Assembly (NCBI RefSeq): GCF_910589235.1
Contig: NC_060955.1
Location: 3,783,501 to 3,847,500, forward strand
Length of the DNA: 64,000 bases
DNA from: Vespa crabro
Lineage: Eukaryota > Arthropoda > Insecta > Hymenoptera > Vespidae
Direction: 5' to 3'
Part shown: in pieces, positions 34,004-48,400 of the stretch
Layout of the letters: each line of letters starts with the position of its first letter
How positions within the stretch are numbered: the stretch's first letter is position 1
Program-made: the position numbers and the translations under genes
Notes under the pieces: generated by a model
What the model saw: only the letters and a program-made list of their open reading frames with translations
What the model was told of the DNA's origin: nothing
Databases searched by the model: none

Positions 34004-35655
34004 ACGTGTTCCTATGATTAATCGATGAACGTTGAAATTTGTTGATGGTTCGAACGTTATCGATAATATAATTACGTCCGGCAAATTTACTGGATATATA
34101 TATGACTTTGAATATTTATTATCCGATTCGGTGCGATTACGCGCGTCACAGACGAACGAACGTTATTATTCCATGTACCGAACTAAATTAAACGCGTGGG
34201 AGCAAAAGGTAATTTGTGCTGATAACTAACCACCCACGTAAACGCAAGATCTACGCGAAAGGAACGAACGAGGTCTGAACGGATGACTTCTCTAGGTCTT
34301 TCTATCCCTCTTTATTCCCTCCTATCCCTCTCTTCTCTCCTTCTTCTCTTGCTTCATCGTTTCTTGACTATATTTAATTCCGGTTTGACGACAGCAATAA
34401 CATTTCGTGTATTAGCTGGTACGCACGGTATCCTATCGATTAGCTGATTACTCCGACCTCGGTGCTCTTTCAAACGAATAATCCTCGGTCGCGAATAACT
34501 CATATACCGCAGATTATTATCGCTTTGAACGCGGAGCTCGCCGCCCGTTAGAGTAAGTATGCGTGCCGTGGTATTAATTTTCGAGCTCGGTTGTACTTAA
34601 TGCGACTGGGCTCATGATATTTCGACTATTTATAGGAGGTTGTTTCGCTCGTTGCTTCTACAAAAGGTCTGTTGGTGTTTCGACGACTGGAACGTTTTAG
34701 AAGTTAGATAAGTTGTTTTTGATTTGCCGGTACGCGTTCAAAGCCGATTACGAAACGTTTTAGAATTCTGCGAAACGTTATGCTCTTTTTTAAACCGTTG
34801 AACGTATTTGCGTTCATTCGTGAATCTATGCTCGATGATTATTTTTTTTTCTTTTTCTCTCTCTTTTTTTTTTCTTTTCTTTTTTTTTTTTTGTTTTTCT
34901 TAACTTAAATACGCACAAACGCATGCATATGTATATCATTCCTTTTTCTTTTTATTTCTCTCTTTTTTTTTTTTTTCTTGTTTATTTTATTTATTTATTT
35001 ATTTATTTTGTGTTTTTTTTTTTTTTTTTCTTCTTAATATATTCACAATAAAGTCAAGCAACATGTGTTTCGTATCGTTCGCTTCGTAAAAATGCGTCAC
35101 TCATTTTTCCTGTTTTGATAAAAGTCAATGTGATCGATCGTGTTGATTTATTAATACATAGATAAATCTACGTCGATCAAGATCGTTGTCGTCCATGAGA
35201 ATCGTTATACGTAGGTATCCGTTAACATTTATTTCTCATTCGATCGTGTCGCGGTAATGTGTGCCAGCCCATTATTCGTACACGTTCTTCGATGTTAACA
35301 GGCCTCGTCGTCTAATTTATGAACCTTGCGGATATAAAAGCCAACGCCGGTTGGAACGCTCTTATCGGAAAGATAAGGCACGACGTATTCTACTCGCTTC
35401 CTACTTCCACGATTAACTCGGGCCAACGTTACCGATGGCAATCTTTTTAATTTGTTTTCTTGGAAGTAGCGTACCTTACGTCACCATGGCGTGAAAAGTG
35501 GTACTAGAAACTATTCGATATAAGTACCAAAGCTTATACTACGACGTTCTACGACCGTTAAACGAAGTCACCTTTTACGTCTTTAAATCTCTGCGATTAA
35601 ACCGGGATTAAAGAGCTTCGTTCAGAAGGAAAAAAAAAAATAAAGAGGAAGATAT

Positions 35656-35721
<66 letters not shown>

Positions 35722-36139
35722 TTCATTTTCTATTTTTAACGAGTCGGTCATCCTTTACGAGCTATCGCGCGTAAGCCGTGTATCACGGGTGTATCCCTTT
35801 ATAACTACTTTGATGTATCTATAATTAGAACATTTATAGATTATCGTGTATTATTAGTTAAGATTATAAAGGAAACTTTTGTATTCTCTTTCTCTCTATT
35901 TCTTTCTCTCTCTCTCTCTCTTTTTCTCTCTTTCTCTCGATTTTTCAAAAATATTAAAATTGAGATAGATCTTTATATTCATTACTCTTCTCATCATTTA
36001 TTTAGTAGAAACATTTTGATATTTATGTTAGATAATCAAATGTGTGTACAGAGGTTATCTCTCTTCTAATTTCACGTAGCTTCAATTTAGATAACCATTT
36101 GTACGCTCTTTTCTCCTTGTGTTTTTCTTCTTGCTTTTT

Positions 36140-36181
<42 letters not shown>

Positions 36182-36214
36182 CTTTTTTTCGTTTTTTTTC
36201 TTTCTTTCTTTCTT

Positions 36215-36257
<43 letters not shown>

Positions 36258-36480
36258 CAGTTTCTGATTCCGCTACGTTGTTGCGAATATAAATATTTCA
36301 GGAGAAAATCAAAGGCACGTAAGTATGTATGTATACGTTTACCGTATGCTATTTTTACTGCGACCGACCGATAAAAGAATAAAAATCTTCCACTAACATC
36401 TTCTACGTACGTTCCAATTACAAGAATCCGTTTAAAAATATACCAACTATGAGAGAGAGAGAGAGGGAGAGAGGGAGAGA

Positions 36481-36521
<41 letters not shown>

Positions 36522-37904
36522 TGTGTGTGTGAAAGAGGGAGAGAGTGCACGTGTCACACGATACTTGGAAGAATCGATAAGAAGTAAAAGTGGAGACATT
36601 TTATTTTGATCTGTTGTTGATTCAGAAATATTTATTACATCATCGTTCAATAAATTCATTCTCCAATTAGTTCGTTTCAATCGAAAAGACTTCTCTCATC
36701 TTTTTTCTTTATTTTATTTTATTTTTTTTTTATTTTTATTTTTATTTTTTTTAATTTTATTTTTATTTTTTTTTTATTTTTTTTCTTTAAATTATTCACT
36801 GATACAAACGTATCGTATTTTTTTAATTATCTTCAAAAAATTCGAGAATTTTCGAAGATAACTAAAAAAAAAAGAAAAAGAAAAAAATGAAAAAAAGATA
36901 AAAAAAAATAAATAAAGAAAGATAAAAAAAAAATAAAAAAGATAAAAAAAATAAAAAAAAAATAGTAAATAAGAAAGATCACTCTTTATTTTTACTCCTT
37001 TTTTTTTTTTGTTTTGTTTAACTTTTTCTTTTAACTTTGTTTTTAATCGGATAAAAAGGCGACGTTGAAAAATGTTTTCGAAAAAAACAAGGTAAATAAA
37101 AAAGAAATAAGAGAGAGAGAGAGAGAGAGAGAAGTAAGGAATTTGAAATCAAACTTTTTATTTCTGCCTTCCATCGTATTTTCGTCGTCGTTTAATAGAT
37201 AACAGTAGATTGGCACGAGGATTATAGTAGAGGATGTCGAACGGCGAAATAAATTTCTTTTTTGCGCGGATTCCCTTTCAAGGGAAACCACGTTGACGTC
37301 CTTGGCATAGGCCAAAGATATTACCTAGATGGAGATTGGAAAAAAAAAAAAAAGGAAAAAGGGAAAAAAAAAGAAAAACTCAACGGCCCTGCTATAGAAA
37401 CTAGAATGTCCTGAAACGTGAAGTCGAGTATCGGGTGAACATATTTTTACTCTCGAATGGAATTGTATGTCTCGCTTTCTGTCTGTCTGTATGTCTCTTT
37501 CTCCCTCTTTTTATTTCCTCGTTTCTTTATTTCTTTCTTTCTTTTTTTTTTCTCTCCCCATCCCCCCCCTACCCCTCCCCTTTTATTTCTTTCTTTCTCT
37601 CGTTGAAGCTAACTCATGAAAATTCAGAGAAAACCGTAGCGAAATACTTTTGTCAGGTGGAATGAGCTTCTCTTCCCTATGTGAATTATCGGCCGCGTTT
37701 CTACGTCAAAAGTAATCATCATTTATTCCACCGGCGGATACTTCATAATTCATAACCGAATTATCCGACGAGAAAGTCGAGCACCGCGCCGGAAATGTAT
37801 TCCAATTTTTTTTTTTTTTCTTTTTTTTTTTCCTTTCCCTCGTATTCACTCTGTGAATCGCGCTTCTTCTTCTTCTTCTTCCTTCTCCTCTTCTTCATCT
37901 TCCT

Positions 37905-37905
<1 letters not shown>
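33544..37905 (+). other. Long first coding intron, part 4
   Basis: No supported exon. Non-repetitive, CpG-containing islands lie at about 34380-34800 and 35080-35600. The latter has an inverted pair of GATA motifs at 35361-35377. Repeats include (TA)n at 33967-33996, (GA)30 at 35659-35718, CT runs at 36146-36175 and 36223-36252, GA/GT runs at 36450-36530 and long T- and A-rich tracts at 36690-37010. Confidence 0.5.
35659..35718 (+). repeat. (GA)30 microsatellite
   Basis: Sixty bases of uninterrupted GA. Confidence 0.95.

Positions 37906-37985
<80 letters not shown>
37906..37985 (+). repeat. (TATC)20 microsatellite
   Basis: Twenty uninterrupted tetranucleotide units, preceded by CTT triplets. 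Confidence 0.95.
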
Positions 37986-38935
37986 TTTTATCTCTACTTC
38001 TATCTCTTTTTTTCTTCCATCTTCTCTATACCACTCCTGTCCGATGGAATTCAATTTACTTTGAATTGGCCATAAAGCATCTCCGCCTTTCTCTTCTCCC
38101 ATTTCGATCATCGTATATTATACTATATCCAAGAAAAGGAAAGATCGCGTGCTCATGAATATTACACTCTGATATCCGAGCTTTTATTTATTTTTTTTTT
38201 CCTTCTTTTTTTCCCCGTGAGAACGGGTCACGTATCTTTTTTTTTTTTCTTTTTTCTTTTTTCTTTTTTCTTCGTCATTCTCTTTTTGTTTTTATTTTTC
38301 TTTCCTTCTTACTAATACAGATAGATTAGCGATAATAAAAATGATTATTGGTTTATTGGAATGTATCTAATCGGGGTAAGAAAAAAAAAAAAGAAAAAGA
38401 AAAAAAAAAGAAACAAAAAAAAAAGAAAATAAAGGAAAAAGATAAATCACTTTTGCTTTTGAAAGTCAACGAATTTTTCTATGACCCGAAGAAATCGCTT
38501 GGAATTTCATTTCGAATGAAAATATGAACTATGATAATTGAGACTGTATTATGGCGAATAATATGGGCATACGTATCTATGTATATATGCATGTATTCCA
38601 TACACGTATATTCATAGATATTTATTGTGCGCGAACGGTTTACGACATGTAATCACTTTAGTGGGTGTTTGAAAATCACTATAATTTGCGAATACACTTG
38701 GAAGAGCGCGCTGTCGCAATGTAAGCCCATTAAAATAAATAAATAATTAACGACAAACGAGATGCTCTTACCGAAATCAGAGAAATGTCAGGATTTAATA
38801 TTCGTTGGACCAAAGGGATTTACTATCGTTCGCGGGATAGTAATTTTCTGAGCTGACTGCATGCACTTCTTGGTTATACTCAAGAGACTTTGTAGACACT
38901 ATTTACCGTGACGGTCCAACATACATACATATATA

Positions 38936-39005
<70 letters not shown>

Positions 39006-39724
39006 CGAGGGTCACGTTATTTAATAACCCGAAATAACTATGTAAAACTTTTAGATCCAGTCGCGTTCCTCTCTTCGCAAGCTTTCCTTCTCGTTGAAAA
39101 CTTTCTTCCTTTTTACCCTCGGTAGACCGCATCTTCCTTTTTTTTTTCCCTTCTCTTTTTCTACTTTCATTCCTTTTTTTTTTTCTTTTTTGCTTCCTTC
39201 CTTCTATCCTTTTCCTCTTTTCTCTCGTTTTAGGTACGCTTTCCTTAAACTTCTGGCGATTGTGACATCTTCTCGGTGGTAAGAACTTCGTCGACGCCCA
39301 TAGGAAAAGAAAAGGAAAAAAAGAAAAAAAAAAGAAAAAAAAGAAGAAGAAAGAGAAAAAAAGGATAGAAAGAGGGACGAAGATGCGAGTTTTCGCATGA
39401 AATCAATGGACGATACGTACCTTCGTAAAAAGAGACCTCAAAGTTATAGAACTTCGTAACGATCACATTAGGGGGTAGTATATGTAGAGGGAAAATTCTC
39501 TCTCTTTGTCTCTCTTTCTCTTCATTCGAAGAAGAAGATTTAATTTTATCTTTAACCCTCTTATAATGTCGTGCAAATATAAAGTCGGACAATCGTGTAT
39601 GCACATCCGTACCTTTTACATTTTATTTCCATTTTATTGCCACGAATTTAACTATTTCTTTATATCTCAAATTTTTCAATATTATCTTTTTTCTTTCTTC
39701 TTCTTTTTCTTTTTTTTTCTCTCT

Positions 39725-39770
<46 letters not shown>

Positions 39771-39940
39771 AAAAAAGCGAGATAAATGCAGTACAAAAAA
39801 TATTAATGAACAGTTATTAACAAAGAATTCCTTTTTATATGATATAATTTTTTGCGTATATAAACGATAAGTAAAGACAAAGAATAGATTTAATTATAGA
39901 TAATTGCGTCATTATTCTTAGATAGAAATAAATTAGAAAT

Positions 39941-39976
39941 GATACGATACGATACGATACGATACGATACGATACG
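39941..39976 (+). repeat. (GATAC)7 pentanucleotide repeat
   Basis: Seven perfect units, ending in GAGAG. Confidence 0.95.
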
Positions 39977-40992
39977 AGAGAAAGTCTAATCGAGCAGGAC
40001 AAAGACAAGGGAATGGCTTTAATTTAGCTCTGGCAATAATGGTACAGTTGATGGTGTCGAAGTTTCCGATAAAGTTTAAAGAAACGGAAGAGAAAGATAT
40101 AATGGACGGAGCTAACGGAGTACCAATGAAAAAAGAGAAACGAAAAAGGAAAGAAATAGAAAGATAAAAAGAGAGAAAGAGAGCGAGAATGAGAAAGGGG
40201 CTTTTGGGGGAGGGGGTGTGGGTGTGGGTGTGGGGTTGTAGAACGTTGGCATCGATCGTACGAAATCGAGCTTTCCTGCTTTTCCATTGTGCCTGTGGCG
40301 CTTTGCCGCGTTGTTTTTGCCTACAGATAAATTGGCAAGTACTCGTTCTCGTAACCAATAGGCTGATCGGTTTTAGCCGCGCGTGCACGCACACATATAT
40401 ATACACACACAAACATATATGTATATATTCTACGTGTACTCATGGGGAGTATGAAATTCGAAAGCGCCTAGGAATGAACACGGTGGGTGGAGGAGGGTTT
40501 GAGGGGTGAGGAAAAGAGAAGAGGGAAGCAACGCGGTCGAAGCGTGACGATGTACGCGCTTGAATTTGATGCTGGTATACACACGGTAGTGATACACACA
40601 CACAAAGAGAGAGAAAGAGAGAGAGAGAGAGAAATAAATAGAGTTCACGCATACGCGCCATTTTTTTTCGTTGCATCGAATGCATTCGCGTTTTACCTGC
40701 TTTCTCGTATAGGCTTTATTACTGCGCATACTTGTACCTTCTCGCCTCTTCTCATTCTATTTTCTATCTCTTGTTTTTTTTTTTTTATTTCCCCTTCCCC
40801 TTTCTTTTTTTCTCTCTTCTCTCCACTCCCCTCACATCACACACTCCCCTTCTATTTTCGTCATCAAAAAGCTCGCGCCGCTGTACGATATCATGTTTAA
40901 GAGAATTTTCCATATCACGCCTGTGATTTCCGCTTGTGGTTTCTCTTCCCCCTCCCCTCCCCCCCTCTTCCTCATCCTCTCTCCTTCTCTTT

Positions 40993-41028
<36 letters not shown>

Positions 41029-41280
41029 TTTATCTGTTTTTTCTTTGTTAGTTATATTATACTTTCTGGTACATAATGGATCAGATATAAATATGTATTT
41101 TGCGGTTTGGAAATGTTTCTTTTTCTTTCTTATCATTTCTTTCTTTCTTTTTTTCGCGATTTTTCCCCAAATATTATCTTTTTATTATTATTATTATTTT
41201 ACTTATTTCCTTTATTTTATTCTGCGCCTTAGGACGACCTTGTGCCACTTGTGTCATTCCAAATTTGATTAAGTAAAAAA

Positions 41281-41313
<33 letters not shown>

Positions 41314-42016
41314 GAAAAGACAAAGAAAAAATAAAATAAAATAAAATAAAATAAAATATACACATCGTTCGAAATAAAATTCGAATTAATTATCATATTC
41401 TCGTGGTACTTTCTATTATTACCGGAAGAATTTCGATTCTTTTTTTTCTCTTTTTTCTCCCCTTCTTTTTTCTTTTTCTTTTTTTTTTTTTTTTTACTTT
41501 TACGAATTGAATAGAATAATCTTACTCCGTCGTAATCGTAATATTCATTTCTATAGTCCTCCTAAAATCTCCCCGGAGCCATTCCCTCCTTCCAACTAAC
41601 CAACTCCAGCGCAGACTTGGATAAGTACTTCTACTCGTTCTCGAACGAACTCGAGGATTTAACGTTCGAAGTATGACGTAGGATTAATGTCATCGTTCGA
41701 AGCGCACGCGTTACTTTTCAAGAAGCACTTCGGTTACTCGATTTTTTTTTTTTTTTCCACCGAGTCTCCCCTTTTTCTCGATGTAAAATCGTTGTCGTGC
41801 CTTTGCCAATAAAGAAAAAAAAGAAAGAAAAAGAAAGAAAAAGAAATAAAATTCGTTTATTTAACCGCGAATCTTTCCAATTTCTCTCTCTCTCTCTTTT
41901 TTTTTTTTTTAAAAGGGAGATATCGTTACAGTTGAATCTCGATGATAAAAGCGGGCGTGGGAAAAAGATTTTTTTTTTTATATTGTTAAGTTTATATCGC
42001 AAAAGGTATAGAACTC

Positions 42017-42018
<2 letters not shown>

Positions 42019-42078
<60 letters not shown>
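42019..42078 (+). repeat. (GT)20 followed by (AT)10
   Basis: A compound dinucleotide array with an abrupt switch from GT to AT at about 42058. Confidence 0.95.
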
Positions 42079-42858
42079 GTACACTTCGAAGATTCTCCTC
42101 ATTGGAGCGCTGCGATTATAGCTGAAAATTAACGCGATAAACGATCCCCTTTTCGTTCCACGCTCGTGCTCAAGCGGATTTACTGTTCGAGCATGATGTT
42201 CGAATAACATTCTCGAGTGAAGTGTTTCACGTTTCGCGTCGAGATAACGAAGATGTACTACTGCTAACATCCCAATTCCCCTCATCCTCACTCCCCTCTA
42301 ACCATACCAGTATACCCCCTACTGAAATATATTACTTATGATATATATCCATTTCCCTTGAACGGAATTTTTTTTTCGTACGTAAACAAACGTTTTTTTT
42401 TTTTTTTTACAACTTTACTATGTCTATTTATTCTTATTCCTTAATGTAACCGTTCCTATCTATTAAAATACAAAATCGTATTATTAAATTACGAATGGAA
42501 ACTTAATATTCCCTGTTATTACTTAATACCATTGAATTTCATGGATATCGAATTTTCGAAATTAAAAAATGAAAAAAGAAAACATTCCCGATAAATAATT
42601 TAGGCGTTCTATATCGATCGATTAAATTTTTAAATCTTTTAATCTTCATTTCTGACAGTTCGATATTGATTGTATGTGTCTGTCTGTGTTTGTGTGTGGT
42701 TTTGTGTCAAGACGAACCTATCAGATAGTAAGAACAATAAATCGAACTGTTTCCGAATATTTCACATTTGTTAAACTTCGTGCAATTCTTTATAAATAAT
42801 CATTTTAGAAATATTTTATGAGAAATATTTTCATAAATGAACGAGAGGTATAGAGAAT

Positions 42859-42893
<35 letters not shown>

Positions 42894-43510
42894 TGTGTGT
42901 CTGTGTGTGAGAGAAAGAGATGTTTTAAAAATCATCGATTAAAAATAAGTTTAAAACTTTCAAATCTCATTTCTCTTTTTCTCGTCTTTTAAAAAGAAAT
43001 CAAGAAAGAAAGGAAAGAAAGAAAAAGAGAAAAAAATTCTTTCATAGAATTGTTCGCGTTGAAAATTGGATATTCACCGCTTTTAACCGTAGCAACGAGA
43101 TTTTCGATAAGGGAAAAAGAAAAGAGGGAGGATGGTGATGAGAGGGTAAGAGGAGGATGGGGGAGAGAACAGGAAGGAGCAACGTGCTCTCGCATTAATT
43201 CTGCTCGACTCCGAGAGAGATCCGAGCGAGCGGACGGGGGTCTCGGGTGCATTCAGATGCAGCGGGACGGTGCAATCCGAGAAATGCTAGACGAGGAGGC
43301 GATTGGCCGACGGTAAGGTCGCGCACCCGATGGATCCGTCGTATCTTCTTCGCCGGTAAAACGCTTTTCCTGGAAATCGACATTGCAGGAAGTAGTACGA
43401 AAGCCTCGTTTAAATCCGCGAGAGTGCTCGAACGAAATCGTTCGATTTCGATTAGTGTAATTGCTCTTTGTCGAGCCCCGTGCATGAACTTTTTCTCTGT
43501 CTACAAACAT

Positions 43511-43541
<31 letters not shown>

Positions 43542-43879
43542 TATATTTCTTTTTTGCATAATAAATATAAATAATTATAATATCAATAAATGACATAACG
43601 AATTATTTATATTTCATTTATTTATCTTTTATATTTTATATGATTTTATTTTTATCATCGTAAATCGAGTTGAATGAATTTTTTTAATTATTATTTTTCT
43701 TTTTATTCTTCTTTTTGTTTTTATCTCTTTTTCTTTTCCTTTCAGATACTTATGATACGTTTGCCTATTTTATATTCAAGAAGATATTAAAGACTACGTC
43801 GCAAAATACGTATCTCAATGAAAACAAAGTAATTAATTAGAAGCTGAGGAGGTTTTCGTTTTTCTAAACTTTGTTTAAC

Positions 43880-44043
<164 letters not shown>

Positions 44044-44450
44044 CGAATAAAAAATGCAATTATCGTTCGATATCTCACGAAGAAGTCAGCTCCAATTTAT
44101 TCAGTTAAACGTAAAGTCGTTGTTTTTCAATCTTCCGTTTTATCTTCTTTCTTATTAAAAACGATCATTTGTTTTTTCTTTTTCTTTTTTTTTTTTTTTT
44201 GGTACTCCACTCTCATTAGCTATTTGAAAGCAGGGAGACAAGTAAAATCGATCGTTCGATCGGGTTTTTCATTCGCATTCGATGATTATGCTAATGCTCG
44301 TCGTCTTTCGCTCATATTGTATGGGCTCATATTTGCATTGTGCTCTCTGCCGATAAATATTTATTGATGGAAGGCGAGACCGAGAATAATAATAAAAAAG
44401 AGTTTCCCCTTCTCTTCTATTTTTCTTTTTTTTCGTCTATAACCTATACT

Positions 44451-44495
<45 letters not shown>

Positions 44496-44497
<2 letters not shown>

Positions 44498-44511
44498 ATC
44501 TATCTATCTAC

Positions 44512-44564
<53 letters not shown>

Positions 44565-44572
44565 CATCTATC
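44496..44572 (+). repeat. (TATC)n microsatellite
   Basis: About 18 units with CTTATC and TATCCATC variants, preceded directly by a CT array (44455-44492). Confidence 0.92.
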
Positions 44573-45022
44573 TCTCTTTCTCTCTCTTTTTCACTTTTTC
44601 TTGCTCCGTTTCTCTGCACGTGCGCGCGCATCTATGTACGTGTTTATTGATGTAACTCGAGACGGTCGCACGCAGTTAACAGCCCGTAAACAGAGAATGC
44701 ACCGGGAATATACGAGTGTTTTTTCGTGCTTCGCCTCTGGCATCCACTAGGAGCTCTCGCGCGAGCGACGCTTAAGATTTCTTTATGGCATTAATTCTGG
44801 AAGGTTTATGTATCCATCCTCGAAGAGAGCACAAGGACCTTGCTCCTGTGTATACGCGCGTTAAGGGTACACGACTCTTCTTTCTCGTATGTCTACGGCA
44901 TCCTCTACGGGTCTCTCTTTACTTTCCCCTTCGTAGTATATTATAAAAACTTTCTCTTCTTTTTTCTTCTTTTGGACTTCTCTCGCCATTTTCTTCCTTT
45001 TATTCTTTTTCACCATCACCAT

Positions 45023-45053
<31 letters not shown>

Positions 45054-45726
45054 TTCTTTTTCTTCTTCTTCGTTTTTTTCCTTTTCCTTCTCCTTTCCTT
45101 CCCCCTCTCCCCTTCCTTTTTCTATTTTCCTGTTAAGAAACTACTACTACTATCCGATTTAATCTATCTTTTTATTCCTATCGATCGTAGAAGGCAAACT
45201 CGTCGTCTCGTAGGAACGAGAACGATCGCCCTTATCGAAGCACGCAAGAACGTTAATTGCTTCTGCGTCGTGCGATTTACGTGTTTATTAACCCCCTTTA
45301 TTTATTCGACGGACGAACGAAACCAAAGGAAAAAGGGATAACGCGATGGAAATTAATGTATACCTAACCTTCTTTTTCTTCTTCTTCTTCTTCTTCTTCT
45401 TCGTTTTTTTTTTATTTCTTTCTCTTTCTTTCTTTTTTTTTTTTTTTTTCCTTTCTTGAAAAGGTACGATCTTTCTACCGTCGAGAATACTTTTTTCTTT
45501 CGAATTAAATCACTCTATCAAGATAGTTAATTTTTACGCGATAGTTCTTTTCTCTCTTTACTTCTTTTTTTTCTTTTTTTCTCTCCTTCTTCATTCTTCA
45601 ATAATCTTCCATCGGATACGCTAATTTAATATTTTTATCTCGTTACTGCGAAAATAAATTTTTAAACGTTCCTTTTCCTTCTTCTTCTTCTTTTTTCTAT
45701 TGTTTTTTTTTCCCTTCTGTTTCTTC

Positions 45727-45794
<68 letters not shown>

Positions 45795-46104
45795 GTTATT
45801 ATTATCGTTATTCTTTGCTACGTAAAAAATCGAGATAGAAGCGCAGAAAGTATTTTTAAGACTTCGTGGAGATCGATGAAGGTCGGTGAAATGCGTAGCA
45901 CGATATATAGAAAGGGACGAAAACTCCATCGTAGAAGGGCTAAAAGGGGAAACGTAGAGACCGGCTTTCCTTTCTTCGTTCCCTGCTTGAATCGTTTACG
46001 ACGACGTAGGTAACTGCGTCCCTTTTGCAACGCAACGATGATTTCGTTCAAGGTCAGGCAAAATAAAAGTCGATATAAGGGCACATGTATATACGCAGTC
46101 TCAT

Positions 46105-46106
<2 letters not shown>

Positions 46107-46200
<94 letters not shown>
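46107..46200 (+). repeat. (CTTT)n followed by (CT)n
   Basis: About 13 CTTT tetranucleotides run directly into CT dinucleotides, giving a long polypyrimidine strand. Confidence 0.92.
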
Positions 46201-46201
<1 letters not shown>

Positions 46202-46449
46202 TTCTGATACGTATACATCTACACACACAAAGATACACGAATAGGCTACAAATATATTCGTTCATCTCTAATCACTGTACATCCTGTTTTGCGAATCCAC
46301 ATTTATCTTTGCCTCTTTCGAGAGATCATTCACTAGAGCTAGCTGTAAGTTCATTGATCTGAGGAGTGAACATTTTTATTATGAATATCAAAATATAATT
46401 TTCTCTTGAGAATTATTTTTTTCATTCAACTTTAACTAAGTGAAATCAA

Positions 46450-46575
<126 letters not shown>

Positions 46576-48342
46576 TTTGTACAATACTATCGTATTAAAC
46601 GTAAATAAATCTGCGAAGGTCGACTCGATTTTTGTGAGATTGCATTCACTTTTGATTAGTTAAAAAAAAAAAAAAACAAAAGAAAAAAAAACAAAAAAAA
46701 AGAAACCCTAAAAAAATCAGGTCTTTCTCTTTGATAGGTTAGCATTCGTTAATATTCACGAATTTATTTCCATAATATAAAGTCGCGTTACATCGTATTT
46801 CTGATGAAACGCTACTAGTAGCGTGCTATACATACGTACATACATACATACATACATACATACATACATAAATACATATATACATACGTACATACGTACA
46901 TACGTACGTACGTCCGTACATAGATCGAATCTTGACTGTTTGCTTAGTGAACGAATCGATAACATCGACGAGGCGACATCAAATATTCATGGTATGCCAG
47001 TTTTTTTTCTCTCCTTTCTGTTTTTTTTTTAGTTTCCTTTTTATTTATTCCTCTTTTTTTTTTTTTATTCTTTTTATTTTTATTTTTTTATTTTTTTTTT
47101 TTTATTTTTTTCTTTCCTCTTTTCCTTTTTTTAACGACAAGTTACTTTTGACAAGCAATTAACGCTATCGATCTTTCCCATCGTGTGTCAGCGCGTATCG
47201 TTAAAATTTGAAAAGATTTTCCCTCGATTCGAAAAACACATATGATTTTATATCGGACGAAAATTTGTATGATAGCCAATGAAATATTTTGCACGTTTAA
47301 ATATAATTTTTCTCCCTTCGCTTTTAACTGCCCCATCCCCTCTCCTAACATCACCACCCTCTATATCCTATCTCTGTTTCGTTCGCCTTCTTCACTCTCT
47401 GTCGTTCTCTTCGTCCACTTTTTGCCAAACGCCAAAAAGAAATATAATTCTATCGAGCGAATGTTTTCAACTCTTCGTTGGTCCATGTCGAATGAGAGAA
47501 CAGAGGAGGTCAGTGACGCGAGTCTGATGCTATACTTGTAGCCGTTGACTTTGTGAGAGAAATCGAGAATAGTACATCAGAAAATAGTAACAGTCTGGAT
47601 AGAGAAATATCTCATGGTGGAGTGACCGACTGCCGGGTTTATGCGTTTCATAAGATTCGATAAGGAAGAAAATGCTTGAAAGATCATTCGTGTTGGTTAT
47701 CAGATAGATATTTTGAAATAGATTCTATTTGAGCTCGTTGTACATATCTATGTATGTGTATATGTATATATATATTCGCATGCCTAAGTACATATTTTTA
47801 GTTTTACCATATACTATAAATCTTAGGAAGTATTGGAAGGTAACGATAAAGCTTATCATTTATTTCAAACCTTTGAACTCTTGGTTATTCGAAATATCTA
47901 TGATCGATACAAATATTATACCTTTCCATTTATTTCTCGTTTATATTAATTTTCGTCATTTCTATTTTTACGTGCTTTTCATTTTTTCTTTGTTTGTACT
48001 TTAAAAATTTTCCAATTGTACTTGCAAATTTGATGTAAAATAGTATTATATTATAAACCCTTGGAGCGATAATTCGTTTATACAAAAAAAAAAAAAAAAG
48101 AAATTATATATATATGTATATGTATTAAAGAAAAGAAAAAAAGAAAAAATTATCGATTCAGAAGATTAGATGAAATATAGCGTTACGGTTTTGGATCATT
48201 GAGATTAGTATTATGTTTGATCGTGGTTTTCGTTTAATAGTATTATTATCTATTCACGTGTCTCCCTCTACTGGCTCATAGTTGATAAGACACGACAGAG
48301 TTCGAGCTTTTATCATAAATATGTGAGAATATTGGGAACATA

Positions 48343-48400
<58 letters not shown>

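Larger units (their letters stand above)
37986..43190 (+). other. Long first coding intron, part 5
   Basis: No supported exon. A unique island lies at about 38460-38930. Repeats include (CT)n/(TA)n at 38938-39004, poly-T at 39729-39767, (GATAC)n at 39941-39976, (TTTC)n at 40993-41028, poly-A at 41274-41299, (AAAAT)n at 41331-41356, (GT)n/(AT)n at 42019-42078 and GA/GT runs at 42857-42905. A candidate recursive splice site is at 39233/39234. Confidence 0.5.

Noticed and set aside
34032..34229. 65-codon plus-strand non-repetitive frame
   Set aside because: It begins at a TTG rather than ATG and has no similarity or splice context.
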